A stretch of 64,000 nt of DNA from Acidobacteriota bacterium (lineage in GTDB: Bacteria > Acidobacteriota > Holophagae > Acanthopleuribacterales > Acanthopleuribacteraceae): positions 1-64,000 of the forward strand of contig JASJCB010000008.1 of the NCBI GenBank assembly GCA_030066195.1. Reading direction: 5' to 3'. This document shows, piece after piece, positions 33,089-42,130 of the stretch (position 1 is the first letter of the stretch; every line of letters begins with the position of its first letter). The notes under the pieces were generated by a model. The model saw nothing but the letters and a program-made list of their open reading frames with translations, searched no databases and was not told the origin of the DNA. The translations under genes were made by a program, and so were the position numbers.

Positions 33089-35248
33089 ATGGAACACTCG
33101 ACCGAGGGGGCCGGTGAAAGCCGCGCTCAGGCAACGGATTCGATGTCTGTATCCATGCCCGTAGATCAAGGCGATCGCTACCGTGATTTATTCATGAATG
33201 TATATGTGGGCCTGTTCAAGTCGTGTGTGTCCACCGGCCGGATAAACGACTGCAACGATTATTTCGCCCGGCTCTTAGGCTATTCCTCACGGGAACAATG
33301 CATCTCGGAATGCGTCGCCCGGAGACACTACGTGCGCCCCGAGGAACGCCGCGACATCATGGAAGACCTGCGCAACGAGGGCCGGATCATGGGCCGTGAG
33401 TTGGAAGTCCAGCGGTTGGACCATACTTTGATCTGGGTCAATTTCTCCTCGGAGTTGGATGCGGCCGGCGACGAGATAACCGGCGCTGTGGTGGAGATCA
33501 CCGGCTACAAGCAACTGTTGGAAAACCTGGAGAACGAGGTCAAGGAACGCACCGCTACCCTGCGCGGGTCGCGAAGAATGTTGCAACTGGTGATGGACAA
33601 TATTCCCCAGGCCATCTTCTGGAAGGACCTTGATTCGGTATACCAGGGTTGCAACAAACGCTTCGCCCGCGACGCCGGTTTCCAAAACCCCGAGGAATTG
33701 ATCGGCCTGACCGACTTCGACCTGCCCTGGAAGCGGGAGGAATCCGAGTGGTACCGCATTTGCGATCGCGAGGTGATGACCTCCGGCAAGGCCCAAAAGC
33801 ATATCCAGGAAACCCAACGGCAAGCCGACGGCACCGAGGCCGAGGTAAAAACCAACAAGATTCCACTGATCGATGAGAGCGGCGAGGTCATGGGCGTTTT
33901 GGGGACCTATGAAGATGTCACCCAATTCAAGCAGCAGAAGGAACAGCTGCAAAAGCTCACCAATTACGACGTACTGACCGGCCTGGCCAATCGCAAGCTG
34001 TTCAAGGAGCGTCTGCACCACGCCCTACGAGGTTTCAGCAGGGGCAATCACGCTTTGCTGCTCATTGACCTGGACCATTTCAAAACCATCAACGACTCGT
34101 TGGGCCACCATTTCGGGGACCGGCTGTTGGTTGCCTTCGGGCATCGCCTGCGCCGGAGCATCCCCCTGGAGCACATGGTGGCTCGATTGGGCGGCGACGA
34201 ATTCGGCGTGCTGTTGGAAAATGTGGGCACCAGGAAACATGCCGGCGCGGTGGCGGGCGAATTGATGGACGAATTGAAGCAGCCGTGCCGGCTGGAAGGC
34301 CATGAGATCGTGATCACGCCTTCCATCGGTATCGCTCTTTTCCCCAATCACGGCAAAACCCCGAAGGATTTGCTGCGCAATGCCGATGCCGCCATGTTCC
34401 TGGCCAAAAGCAAGGGCCGCAACACCTACCGCTTTTTCTCGGAGGAACTGAACCGTCAGGCCATGGAACGCCTGGAGATGGAAACACGGCTGCGCAAGGC
34501 GCTGGAGCTCGACGAGTTCCTGGTGTATTACCAGCCCAAGGTCGATATTCGCAGCGGCGCCTTTACCGGCTTGGAAGCCCTGGTTCGTTGGCAGCCCTCG
34601 GACCGGGAGGGATTGGTCGGCCCGGATGCCTTCATCCCCCTGGCCGAGGAGACCGGGCTCATCCTGGAAATCTCCGAAATCGTTCTACGCCGGGCCTGCC
34701 TGACCGCGAGAGCGTGGATGCGGGACAACCTGCCCTTCGGTCGCATTGCCGTCAACATGAGCCCCTACCAGTTCCGCCAGGACAATTTGGTGGATCGCAT
34801 CACCCATATCCTGGATGAAACCGGTTTCCCGGCGGATCGCCTTGAACTGGAGATCACCGAAAGCGCCCTGATGGATCAAACCAATCGTATTGCCATGTTG
34901 ATGGAGCGCATCCGCGAATTGGGGATTCACCTGTCGCTGGATGATTTCGGCACCGGTTACAGCTCGCTCAGTAACCTGAAGCACTTCCCGCTGAACACCC
35001 TGAAGATCGACCGCTCCTTTATCACCGACATCGCGCGCAGCACCAAGGACCGCAACATCGCCGCATCGATTGTGGGTTTGGGCCATTACCTGGGTTTGAA
35101 CGTCATTGCGGAGGGCGTTGAGAACCGCGATCAGGTAAGCATCCTCAAGGGCCTGCGTTGTGAGCAAATGCAGGGCTTCTACTTTTCGGAACCGGTCCCC
35201 GAGCAGGAAATGCGGCGCATATTGGAGACTATGGCTCGTAAGAAATAG
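33089..35248 (+). CDS. PAS-PAS-GGDEF-EAL cyclic-di-GMP enzyme
   Basis: The 719-aa cytoplasmic protein can make and/or degrade cyclic-di-GMP. Two PAS domains come first (~30-150 and ~165-285; 'NDCNDYFARLLGYSSREQC', 'VMDNIPQAIFWKDLDSVY'). The GGDEF domain (~295-455) has an intact 'VARLGGDEFGVLL' (~367). The EAL domain (~475-715) keeps 'FTGLEALVRW' (~493), 'LEITESALM', 'LDDFGTGYSSL' and 'LKIDRSFI', the set needed for phosphodiesterase activity. No transmembrane helix is present, so the PAS domains probably sense a cytoplasmic signal. A TGTAAAAT-like -10 box lies upstream (near 32964). Confidence 0.93.
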   Translation: MEHSTEGAGESRAQATDSMSVSMPVDQGDRYRDLFMNVYVGLFKSCVSTGRINDCNDYFARLLGYSSREQCISECVARRHYVRPEERRDIMEDLRNEGRIMGRELEVQRLDHTLIWVNFSSELDAAGDEITGAVVEITGYKQLLENLENEVKERTATLRGSRRMLQLVMDNIPQAIFWKDLDSVYQGCNKRFARDAGFQNPEELIGLTDFDLPWKREESEWYRICDREVMTSGKAQKHIQETQRQADGTEAEVKTNKIPLIDESGEVMGVLGTYEDVTQFKQQKEQLQKLTNYDVLTGLANRKLFKERLHHALRGFSRGNHALLLIDLDHFKTINDSLGHHFGDRLLVAFGHRLRRSIPLEHMVARLGGDEFGVLLENVGTRKHAGAVAGELMDELKQPCRLEGHEIVITPSIGIALFPNHGKTPKDLLRNADAAMFLAKSKGRNTYRFFSEELNRQAMERLEMETRLRKALELDEFLVYYQPKVDIRSGAFTGLEALVRWQPSDREGLVGPDAFIPLAEETGLILEISEIVLRRACLTARAWMRDNLPFGRIAVNMSPYQFRQDNLVDRITHILDETGFPADRLELEITESALMDQTNRIAMLMERIRELGIHLSLDDFGTGYSSLSNLKHFPLNTLKIDRSFITDIARSTKDRNIAASIVGLGHYLGLNVIAEGVENRDQVSILKGLRCEQMQGFYFSEPVPEQEMRRILETMARKK

Positions 35249-35256
35249 CGCCGGGT

Positions 35257-35886
35257 CTATGGCATGCGTGCTTTGAAAGATGAGGCGGCCGCTTTTGGGT
35301 CCGAAGCGCCGTATAGTGCGCCGACGGCGGCGATGCCGGCCGCGCCCGCTTCGAGGCATGCCTCGGCGCGATCGGGCGTGATGCCGCCCAGAGCAAGCAG
35401 GGGGATGGGGCTTTCGGCCGTTATTTCCGCCAATTGTTCAAGGCCCAGCGGCGGCGCGGCACTCTTTTTCGAGTTCGGCGGGTAGATCGGCGAAATGCAG
35501 GCGTAATCGGCCCCGTCCTCGACGGCCGGCTTCAATTCCGAGCGTTGGTGGATGGATACGCCGTAGATCAGGTTCGGGCCGCCGACCTTGCGGGCTTCCT
35601 TCAACGGCAGGGCCTCGCCGCCCAGGTGGACGCCGTCCGCGTCCGCCGCAATCGCAACTTCTACCGAGCCGTTGACCAGGAATAGGGCGCCCCTGGTTCG
35701 GCACAGTTCGCGCAAGGGAAGCGCCAGGCTCAATAAATCTCTTGGGGAGAGATCCTTCTCGCGTAGCATGATTGCGGTGACGCCTCCTTCGATCAACGCC
35801 GCCGTTGTTTGCAGCAGATCCGCGCACAGATGCCGATTGGTGATCGCCGTGAGACGCAGGCGTTTGGGGTCGAAGTGGTTCGCCAT
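35257..35886 (-). CDS. thiE: Thiamine-phosphate synthase family protein
   Basis: The 209-aa TIM-barrel protein fits ThiE/TenI: 'LTAITNRHL', 'GVTAIMLREKDL' (diphosphate-binding Arg/Lys), 'GVHLGGEALPL', 'YACISPIYPPNSKKS' and 'LALGGITPDRAEACLEAGA'. ThiE joins the pyrimidine and thiazole halves of thiamine; TenI relatives instead aromatise the thiazole. 'IYPPNSKKS' departs a little from the usual FPTxTK, so the choice is not certain. I use the ATG at 35886; a GTG at 35901 would overlap the upstream DUF3565 gene. Its stop lies 8 bases from the convergent GGDEF-EAL gene. Confidence 0.8.
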   Translation of the reverse strand: MANHFDPKRLRLTAITNRHLCADLLQTTAALIEGGVTAIMLREKDLSPRDLLSLALPLRELCRTRGALFLVNGSVEVAIAADADGVHLGGEALPLKEARKVGGPNLIYGVSIHQRSELKPAVEDGADYACISPIYPPNSKKSAAPPLGLEQLAEITAESPIPLLALGGITPDRAEACLEAGAAGIAAVGALYGASDPKAAASSFKARMP

Positions 35887-35890
35887 GGCT

Positions 35891-36085
35891 TTACGCTTCA
35901 CCGGTCTGACATTTCTTGCACGGCAGCAACCTGCCCAGGTAGGTGCTTCGTCCCTGCCGGGTGGTCACCCAGGGACGATTCTGCCAGGGCGGGTCATGAC
36001 GCACGTGCTGCGTGTGTCCGCAACTGAGGTCGGCCACCCAGTGGTCTTCCTCATCCTGGTGAAATCCGGTGATTTCCCGCTGCAT
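35891..36085 (-). CDS. DUF3565 protein
   Basis: The 64-aa protein matches DUF3565 from end to end: 'ITGFHQDEEDHWVADLSCGH', 'HVRHDPPWQNRPWV' and 'LPCKKCQTG'. Its His/Cys residues (C-GH, H-R-H, CKKC) suggest a small metal-binding fold; function unknown. It ends 4 bases before the thiE ATG on the same strand, so the two are probably co-transcribed. The ATG follows a G-rich ribosome site. Confidence 0.8.
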   Translation of the reverse strand: MQREITGFHQDEEDHWVADLSCGHTQHVRHDPPWQNRPWVTTRQGRSTYLGRLLPCKKCQTGEA

Positions 36086-36187
36086 TCGCTGCCCCCGCGG
36101 TCACATTCTAGCATTTCCGATCAAGAAAAAACTGGACAGACGGCCCTCGGGAAACCATGATGTGGGGAGATGGAGAAGGAGGCGGCC

Positions 36188-37357
36188 ATGTTGGTGATGC
36201 TTCTGTTGTTATTGCTTCAGGACAAGACCGTCCTGGTGTTGACCAACGGGAAAAGGATCAGTTGCAGCAAGTACAAAGTAGAAGCCGACCGCGTGATTAT
36301 CTGGCGCGGCGACGAGAAGATGTCCCTGCCCGAGTCGCTGTTCGATTGGACGGGCACTGAGGCTGAGCGAAAGCGCATTGCCGCGGGCGAAACGGTAAAG
36401 CCGAAGCCCAAGGCGAAGCCCGCGAAAAAGAAATCGCGGCCGACGGTCGATCGCGCGGGGCCGCCCAAGCGCAAGCCCATTGTGTTGACCGATGATACCT
36501 TTGCCGGCAGCGCGCGCAAAACGGTTCCCGGCAAACCGGTCACCATCCAATACCGCAAGGACGGCAACAGTATCGTCGTGAATGCCTCCATCAACGGTCA
36601 AGGTCCCTTCTACTTCATTTTGGATACGGGCGCCGAGGTCACCGTGGTGTCGCCCGCCGTGTTGTCTCGGGTCCGGGCCGAACCGACGGGTCGAAGCATG
36701 AATCTGGTCGGCGTGGGCAACCGCGTACAAACCTCCCCGGTCATGATCCTTGACGAAGTCTCCCTGAAGGGCGCCGTGGTTCGCAACCTCGAAGTGGTCT
36801 CCAAGAATATCGGCATAATCAACTCCCAAGGCATCGTGGGTCTTTTAGGCCAGGACTATCTGAACCACTTCGTCACCGAAACCGACCCCCGTTTGCAGCG
36901 CATTACCTTGAAACCCAACAAGCGATTGCGTTTGGACCGCAATGAGCCGAAAAAGCAAACCTTGGATCCCGAAGAAACCCGTACGCGCTTGGGCCGGCAT
37001 ATTGTGACCCTGAAGCAATTGGCGGATCGATTCGAGGCCAAAGGGAGTCCCGATGAAAACGCGGCCGGTAAACTGCGGAAATTGACAGAAGATTTGCCGG
37101 TCGTCCGCGGAGATGCCGAACGCATGAAGGCTCTGATGATGCGACGCAAGAAAGAGGGCAATATGGAACCGAACCAGGAAGAAACCGCTGATCGGTTCCT
37201 GGCTTGTTACTCCCGTATGATTCGGCTGATCGATGCCTTGCAGAGTTATGGACACGACTTGAGCGCGGCTTTTTCAGGGAGTGGGTCCTCCACGCCCGAT
37301 TGGAAAACGGTGGCCGATCCACAAGAGCGCTGGACGCGGTGCTTAAATCAGCAATAA
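36188..37357 (+). CDS. Retropepsin-like aspartyl protease, secreted or anchored
   Basis: The 389-aa protein opens with a hydrophobic segment ('MLVMLLLLLLQDKTVLVL') that could be a signal peptide or anchor. A Lys/Pro-rich linker follows, then a retropepsin domain (~130-245) with the catalytic 'FYFILDTGAEVTVVSP' and the flap-end motif 'GIVGLLGQDYLNHF'. Such single-domain proteases act as dimers. The C-terminal ~140 residues are helical and unassigned. The ATG at 36188 is preceded by AAGGAGG; an ATG at 36170 lies before that ribosome site. It converges on bioA with a gap of 4 bases. Confidence 0.8.
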   Translation: MLVMLLLLLLQDKTVLVLTNGKRISCSKYKVEADRVIIWRGDEKMSLPESLFDWTGTEAERKRIAAGETVKPKPKAKPAKKKSRPTVDRAGPPKRKPIVLTDDTFAGSARKTVPGKPVTIQYRKDGNSIVVNASINGQGPFYFILDTGAEVTVVSPAVLSRVRAEPTGRSMNLVGVGNRVQTSPVMILDEVSLKGAVVRNLEVVSKNIGIINSQGIVGLLGQDYLNHFVTETDPRLQRITLKPNKRLRLDRNEPKKQTLDPEETRTRLGRHIVTLKQLADRFEAKGSPDENAAGKLRKLTEDLPVVRGDAERMKALMMRRKKEGNMEPNQEETADRFLACYSRMIRLIDALQSYGHDLSAAFSGSGSSTPDWKTVADPQERWTRCLNQQ

Positions 37358-37361
37358 CCGT

Positions 37362-38627
37362 TCAGGCGTTGACCACAGCCCGTATGGCGGCCGTCAATTG
37401 ACTCAGTTGATCCGGTTCGATGATGTAGGGCGGCATGATGTAGACCAGTTTACCGAAGGGACGAATCCAAACGCCGCGATCCACGAAGACCTTTTGCATG
37501 ACCGCAACATCGGCCGGTTCGGCCAGTTCCACCACACCCACGGCGCCCAGCACGCGGACGTCATCCACCATAGGCGACGTTTGACAAGGCGCTAACTCGG
37601 CCTTCAGCTGTGTCTCGATTGCGGCAAGCCGTGTCTGCCAGTCGGAAGACCGCAACAGGTCGATACTCGCCGAGGCTACCGCGCAGGCCAGGGGATTGGC
37701 CATGAAGGTAGGCCCGTGCATCAGCACCCCTGAACCGTCCGCGCCGATACCGTCGCTGACCTTTTGCGTGCACAAGGTCGCGGCCAGGGTCATGGTCCCG
37801 CCGGTCAAAGCCTTGCCCAGGGTCATGATGTCCGGGGTGACCTCGGCGTGATCGCGGGCAAACATCTTACCGGTACGACCGAACCCGGTGGCGATTTCGT
37901 CGAAGATCAGCAGCACATTGTGGTGGTCGCATAGTTCGCGAAGGCGTTTCAGATAATAAGGCGAATAGATGCGCATGCCGCCCGCGCCCTGGACGATCGG
38001 CTCCAGGATGACCGCGGCGATTTGTTCCGCGTTTCGGTCCAGCAATACTTTCAACGGCTCGATATCGCTTTCTTCCCAGGGCTTGTCGAACCCTTGCGGC
38101 GGCGCGGGAGCGAACAGGTGTTGCGGCAGGAAGCCGCGAAACATGCCGTGCATACCGCCGTCGGGATCGCATACCGACATGGCGCCGAAGGTGTCGCCGT
38201 GATAGCCGTTGCGTACAGTCAGGAATTTGGATCGCGGGGCGCCCTTCGCGTACCAGTATTGCAGCGCCATCTTCAGGGCCACCTCGACCGAAACCGAACC
38301 GGAGTCGGCAAAGAACACTTTTTCCATGGTATCCGGCGCCAGTTCCAGCAGGCGTTTCCCCAAATCGACGGCCGGTTGATGGCAAATGCCGCCGAACATG
38401 ACATGAGACATCCGCTCGATCTGTCGATGCATCGCCCGGTTCAACTCGGGCCGGTTATAACCGTGAATCGCACACCACCAGGAGGCCATGCCGTCGATCA
38501 ATTGCCGCCCGTCCTCCAGTTCCAACAGGACGCCCTCGGCTCGAACCACCGGATAGGCGGGCAGCGGGTTGCGTAGCGAGGTGTAGGGATGCCACAGATG
38601 CTCACGGTCGAAGCTGTGATCGATCAA
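37362..38627 (-). CDS. bioA: BioA, DAPA aminotransferase
   Basis: BioA (421 aa) transfers an amino group from S-adenosylmethionine to KAPA to give DAPA in biotin synthesis. Class-III aminotransferase landmarks are 'EHLWHPYTS' at the N-terminus, 'MASWWCAIHGYNRP', 'FADSGSVSVEVALKMA', 'LLIFDEIATGFGRTGKMF' and the PLP-lysine in 'IMTLGKALTGGTM' (~272). The start is TTG overlapping the bioD stop (TTGA), so the genes are translationally coupled. Last gene of bioF-bioD-bioA. Confidence 0.95.
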   Translation of the reverse strand: MIDHSFDREHLWHPYTSLRNPLPAYPVVRAEGVLLELEDGRQLIDGMASWWCAIHGYNRPELNRAMHRQIERMSHVMFGGICHQPAVDLGKRLLELAPDTMEKVFFADSGSVSVEVALKMALQYWYAKGAPRSKFLTVRNGYHGDTFGAMSVCDPDGGMHGMFRGFLPQHLFAPAPPQGFDKPWEESDIEPLKVLLDRNAEQIAAVILEPIVQGAGGMRIYSPYYLKRLRELCDHHNVLLIFDEIATGFGRTGKMFARDHAEVTPDIMTLGKALTGGTMTLAATLCTQKVSDGIGADGSGVLMHGPTFMANPLACAVASASIDLLRSSDWQTRLAAIETQLKAELAPCQTSPMVDDVRVLGAVGVVELAEPADVAVMQKVFVDRGVWIRPFGKLVYIMPPYIIEPDQLSQLTAAIRAVVNA

Positions 38628-39235
38628 AAGGTCACCTTCCAGGATGCATAGATCGGCGAAAAGTCACTCACGTCCACGGTTTCCAGAACCGGTAATCTGC
38701 CCCAAACCGGCACCTTGCCGAAATGTTCGATATCGCGCCGGTTTTCGGGATGCAGATCGCCGTTCAGCACCACGCCGACCGTTTCCAGGCCGCGCGAACG
38801 CAACGCCTCGATACTGAGCAGGGTATGGTTCAGCGTACCCAGACCGGTGTGGGCTACCAGGGCCACGGGCAGCTTGAGTTTGGCGATCAGGTCGATCATC
38901 ATGTGCTCTCCGTTAATGGGCACCATCAGCCCGCCGGCGCCCTCCACAACCAGGGGGCCTTCCACGTCCGGCAGTTCGAAATCGTCCAGGTCCAGCCGGA
39001 CGCCCTCCCGTTGCGCGGCCTGGTTGGGCGATGCCGGAAGCTCCAGAACGCGGGCCTCGCGTAATACGCGGTTTCTGCCGATCCAAGCCGCGACGGTTCG
39101 GCTATCGGTCGTCGGCGTGATGCCCGCCTGTACCGGTTTCCAATAGCTCGCACTCCAAACCTTGGCCAGGATGCCTGAAACCAGGGTCTTGCCGACATCG
39201 GTGCCGGTTCCGGTAACAAAGACGCGTGGGATCAT
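38624..39235 (-). CDS. bioD: BioD, dethiobiotin synthetase
   Basis: BioD (203 aa) carboxylates DAPA to dethiobiotin with ATP. The N-terminal P-loop 'VFVTGTGTDVGKTLVSGIL' and 'YWKPVQAGI' are diagnostic, and 'LVVEGAGGLMVPI' is the second conserved block. The ATG at 39235 follows AAGGAG; the frame is open further upstream but into bioF. Middle gene of the bio operon. Confidence 0.95.
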   Translation of the reverse strand: MIPRVFVTGTGTDVGKTLVSGILAKVWSASYWKPVQAGITPTTDSRTVAAWIGRNRVLREARVLELPASPNQAAQREGVRLDLDDFELPDVEGPLVVEGAGGLMVPINGEHMMIDLIAKLKLPVALVAHTGLGTLNHTLLSIEALRSRGLETVGVVLNGDLHPENRRDIEHFGKVPVWGRLPVLETVDVSDFSPIYASWKVTF

Positions 39236-39245
39236 CTCAACTCCT

Positions 39246-40376
39246 TCAGTTTTTGGCGAAGATACGGCAACAGCTCTCGGCCAGGCGAGTGACATCCGCT
39301 TTTTTCAGACCGGCGTTGAAGGCCAGCCGCAGCCGAGCGCTGCCCTTGGGGACCGTGGGCGGGCGAATGGCGCGAATGTCGAAACCCTCGGCTTGCAGTT
39401 GAGCGGCGGCTTCCAGGGCGCGTGTGTCCGATCCGCAAATCACGGGCACGATCTGGCTTTCGGAGGCGCCGGTGTCGGCGTAATCCCGAACAGCCTCGCG
39501 AAACTGTTGCGCCATGGCCAGGGCATGTTCGGCGCGTTGGGGCTCGCGCTCGATGACATCCAGGACGGCATGCCACTGGACGGTCAGCAGGGGCGGCGGC
39601 GCGGTGGTGAAGATGAGATGGCGGCAACGGTTGACCAGGAATTGCTTAACCGTGTCGGAGCAGGCGATAAAGGCGCCGTACCCGCCCCAGGCCTTGCCGC
39701 CGGTGTGGACGGTGGCCAGGGGTTGAATACCTGCCTGACGACACAAGCCGGAGCCGTTGGGTCCGAAGACGCCGGTGGCATGAGCCTCGTCCACAATCAG
39801 AAGTGCGTCGAAACGTTCGGCTAGAGCGGCCAGTTCGGACAGCGGCGCCTTATCGCCGTCCATGCTGTAGAGACTTTCCACGGCAATGAACCGACGGCCG
39901 CCGCCTTGGTGCGCGGCCAGGGCGCTTTCCAGGGCATTCAGGTCATTATGGGGGAAGATGACCTTTTGCGCCTTGGAGGTGCGGATGCCGTCGATCATGC
40001 TGGCGTGGATCAAAGCGTCGGAAAAGATGGTGTCTTGGGGACCGGCCAGGGTGGCGAATAAACCCACGTTGGCAACATAACCGGAGTTGAAGATCACGGC
40101 GGCTTCCGTACCGCGAAAGGCAGCCAGGCGATGTTCCAGATCCTCGTGATAGGAGGTGTTGCCGCGCAGCAGCCGGGAACCGGTCGCTCCGAGGGGGATT
40201 CCGTCGTCAAGCGCCTGTCGCATGGCGTCACGTACATACGGATGCTCGGCCAGAGCCAGGTAATCGTTGGAAGACAGGTCCAAGCCCTGGCGAGGGGCCA
40301 GCGCGCGAAAGCGATCGATACGTTGTAGATCCGTCAGCGCGTCGGCGAGCTGCGCCTCGAAACGGTCGATGGTCAT
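39246..40376 (-). CDS. bioF: BioF, 8-amino-7-oxononanoate synthase
   Basis: BioF (376 aa) condenses pimeloyl-ACP/CoA with alanine to KAPA, PLP-dependently. It shows 'LDLSSNDYLALAEHP', 'GATGSRLLRGNTSYHEDLE', 'LLIVDEAHATGVFGPNGSG' and the PLP-lysine in 'VHTGGKAWGGYGAF'. The ATG at 40376 has GGAGGGG upstream; the longer frame to 40433 lacks this. bioB, bioC and bioH are absent from the cluster, so the last and first steps must be encoded elsewhere. Confidence 0.95.
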   Translation of the reverse strand: MTIDRFEAQLADALTDLQRIDRFRALAPRQGLDLSSNDYLALAEHPYVRDAMRQALDDGIPLGATGSRLLRGNTSYHEDLEHRLAAFRGTEAAVIFNSGYVANVGLFATLAGPQDTIFSDALIHASMIDGIRTSKAQKVIFPHNDLNALESALAAHQGGGRRFIAVESLYSMDGDKAPLSELAALAERFDALLIVDEAHATGVFGPNGSGLCRQAGIQPLATVHTGGKAWGGYGAFIACSDTVKQFLVNRCRHLIFTTAPPPLLTVQWHAVLDVIEREPQRAEHALAMAQQFREAVRDYADTGASESQIVPVICGSDTRALEAAAQLQAEGFDIRAIRPPTVPKGSARLRLAFNAGLKKADVTRLAESCCRIFAKN

Positions 40377-40584
40377 TGGTTTCGTCCCCTCCGGTGACGC
40401 CGGCCCGCGTCGGGAAATATGAAAAGCGAGCACCGGCGACGCAAAATTATGCCACCGATCGCCCGGCCGGCCAACGATTATTCATGGACCGGGCCGTCTC
40501 CCGGTTCTATCAGGAAAACCAAACAGCCATTCCGCCCGCCCTTCTGCTATACTGCCGCCAGACCGCGCAACCCTTGGAGGAATT

Positions 40585-40887
40585 ATGCCGCAAACCTACA
40601 ACCACGCATTTTTTGCCGAACATCTCAACCGCACCTTCCATCTGAGCTTGGAGGAAGACAGCGGTATCGATCTGGTAATGACCGAGTGTCAAAAGCGAGA
40701 CAGCGCGCCCGAGGGTTGGGAATGTTTCTCGGTGGCTTTTGAAGGCCCGCCGCAACCGGTACTGGAACAAGCGATTTGGGAACTGGAGAGCGAGGCCACG
40801 GGCAAGTTCCCCATCTTCCTGGTGCCCGTGGAGGCCGATGCCCGGGGTTGTGTCTACGAGGCCGTTTACAATTTAAAAGTAGATTGA
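40585..40887 (+). CDS. DUF6916 protein
   Basis: The 100-aa protein fits DUF6916, a small beta-rich domain: 'FFAEHLNRTFHLSLEE', 'WECFSVAFEGPPQPVLEQ', 'FPIFLVPVEADARGCVYEAV'. The family often occurs near phage-tail-like or secreted-protein clusters, but none is present here. The ATG follows GGAGGAATT. It lies alone between divergent bioF and the DUF454 gene. Confidence 0.65.
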   Translation: MPQTYNHAFFAEHLNRTFHLSLEEDSGIDLVMTECQKRDSAPEGWECFSVAFEGPPQPVLEQAIWELESEATGKFPIFLVPVEADARGCVYEAVYNLKVD

Positions 40888-40973
40888 ATGCTTCCAAACA
40901 CGCGGCCGATGCGTTCATTAAGTTAGAACGAGTGACGCGACGCCGCGCCGATCGGGGTCGCTTGGGAGAGCGG

Positions 40974-41390
40974 ATGGAAGACAAGCTCAGACGGGACGAC
41001 TTTCGTGAGGACCTACACCTCAGTCGCTCCAAGACCATGCGGTATATCTACATGGGCCTGGGTTTCTTCTTCCTGGTCCTGGCGATTATCGGCGTCATTC
41101 TGCCCGTGTTGCCCACCACGCCCTTTCTACTGGTCACCGCGGCTTGCTGGGCGCGGGGTTCCCCCCGCTTCTACCATTGGCTGATGAACCACCAACATCT
41201 GGGGCCTTACCTGAGGGCCTGGCGCGACGAACGGCGCATCCCCCGCCATGCCAAAATTGCGGCGAGCGTTATGATCGTCATCAGCATCAGTTTCGCCATT
41301 GTCCTGGTCATTCCGCTGTTGATCGCGAAGATCATGACAGCCGTCATCGGACTGGTGGTCATTCTGTATCTGTGGCGCTTCCCGGATTAG
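40974..41390 (+). CDS. DUF454 (YbaN-like) inner-membrane protein
   Basis: The 138-aa protein has a charged ~20-residue N-terminus and then the DUF454 pattern: 'MGLGFFFLVLAIIGVILPVL', 'PTTPFLLVTAACWARGSPRF', 'HWLMNHQHLGPYLRAWRD', and two more membrane helices. YbaN-type proteins are inner-membrane proteins of unknown function. The ATG at 40974 follows GGGAGAG; the upstream extension overlaps the DUF6916 gene in another frame. Confidence 0.85.
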   Translation: MEDKLRRDDFREDLHLSRSKTMRYIYMGLGFFFLVLAIIGVILPVLPTTPFLLVTAACWARGSPRFYHWLMNHQHLGPYLRAWRDERRIPRHAKIAASVMIVISISFAIVLVIPLLIAKIMTAVIGLVVILYLWRFPD

Positions 41391-41729
41391 TAGAACGGAC
41401 AGCCCGAGGCCAGTGAGTACCGCCGGCCGCCGCGATTGGCAGGTAACCACATGCCGGCGCCCATGTCCAGTCACGGGCACCGTGGACCGGCGGCACTCAA
41501 TCGCCGCGGCTGTTAGATGTCACGGCTCGCTTGCCTTGTGCTGGGATGCATGGTTCCGGTAACCGGTCGATGGAAGAGACGACCCTTAATGAAGGGATCG
41601 ACGTAATGAATGGGGTTCTTGAGAGAAATCCCGAACCGGCGGTCGGCCCCCGGGGTTGTTCACTTTGAAAACAAAGCGGATTTAGAGCAAATTGCGCTAA
41701 AATCATTCTCAAAGGAGACGGGAGGCAAC
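41391..41729. other. Spacer with imperfect inverted repeat
   Basis: No gene recognised. GCCGCCGCGATTG near 41429 and CAATCGCCGCGGC near 41498 are near-perfect inverted copies about 60 bases apart. A TAAAAT box lies at 41697-41702, shortly before the strong ribosome site of the following small ORF. Confidence 0.4.
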
Positions 41730-41930
41730 ATGATGGCCATTGCGGATCAACTACGTAAAGAAGGCAGAGAACAAGCTCGGGAGGAATACCAACATTTCTT
41801 CCAAGACTACAAAAAAGAAATCGCGAATGCTTTGGCAGCCAAGGGCATTACCCTTCAGGAAATCGGCGGGGATTTGGACTTTGACAACTTCCTGAAGAAA
41901 AAAGCTGACCGCTCCCGTCGCAACCCCTGA
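41730..41930 (+). CDS. 66-aa protein resembling an Rpn nuclease C-terminus
   Basis: The short protein reads 'MMAIADQLRKEGREQAREEY' and ends in a charged tail. The start resembles the C-terminal segment of Rpn/transposase_31-type proteins, where 'IAEQLRQEG' follows the PD-(D/E)XK nuclease domain. No nuclease domain precedes it, so it is either a truncated remnant or a stand-alone short form. It has strong ribosome sites (AAGGAG, GGGAGG) before the ATG, favouring translation. It directly precedes the repeat leader and array 4. Confidence 0.45.
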   Translation: MMAIADQLRKEGREQAREEYQHFFQDYKKEIANALAAKGITLQEIGGDLDFDNFLKKKADRSRRNP

Positions 41931-41990
41931 GTTCACGCCTATCATCTACGGCGACATGGTCCGCACCATGTCGCCGTCTCGCACGCGGCT

Positions 41991-42130
41991 ACATAAAATG
42001 CATGGTCTGCATATTGCAAATTTCGCACAAATTTCCGCTGCTCATCGCAATTCATCTTTATTAACAGGCACTTAGGTTTGGTCAATGGTTTGAATACGTC
42101 CATTGGCGCCGGTGTTCATCGACATATCCT
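41991..42130. repeat. Leader-like repeat, copy B
   Basis: Same 140-base element as 5411-5550, gap-free and about two-thirds identical. It begins within 60 bases of the small ORF's stop and runs into the first 42-bp unit of array 4. Just upstream, GGCGACATGGT/ACCATGTCGCC (41951-41974) forms a strong hairpin. Confidence 0.75.
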
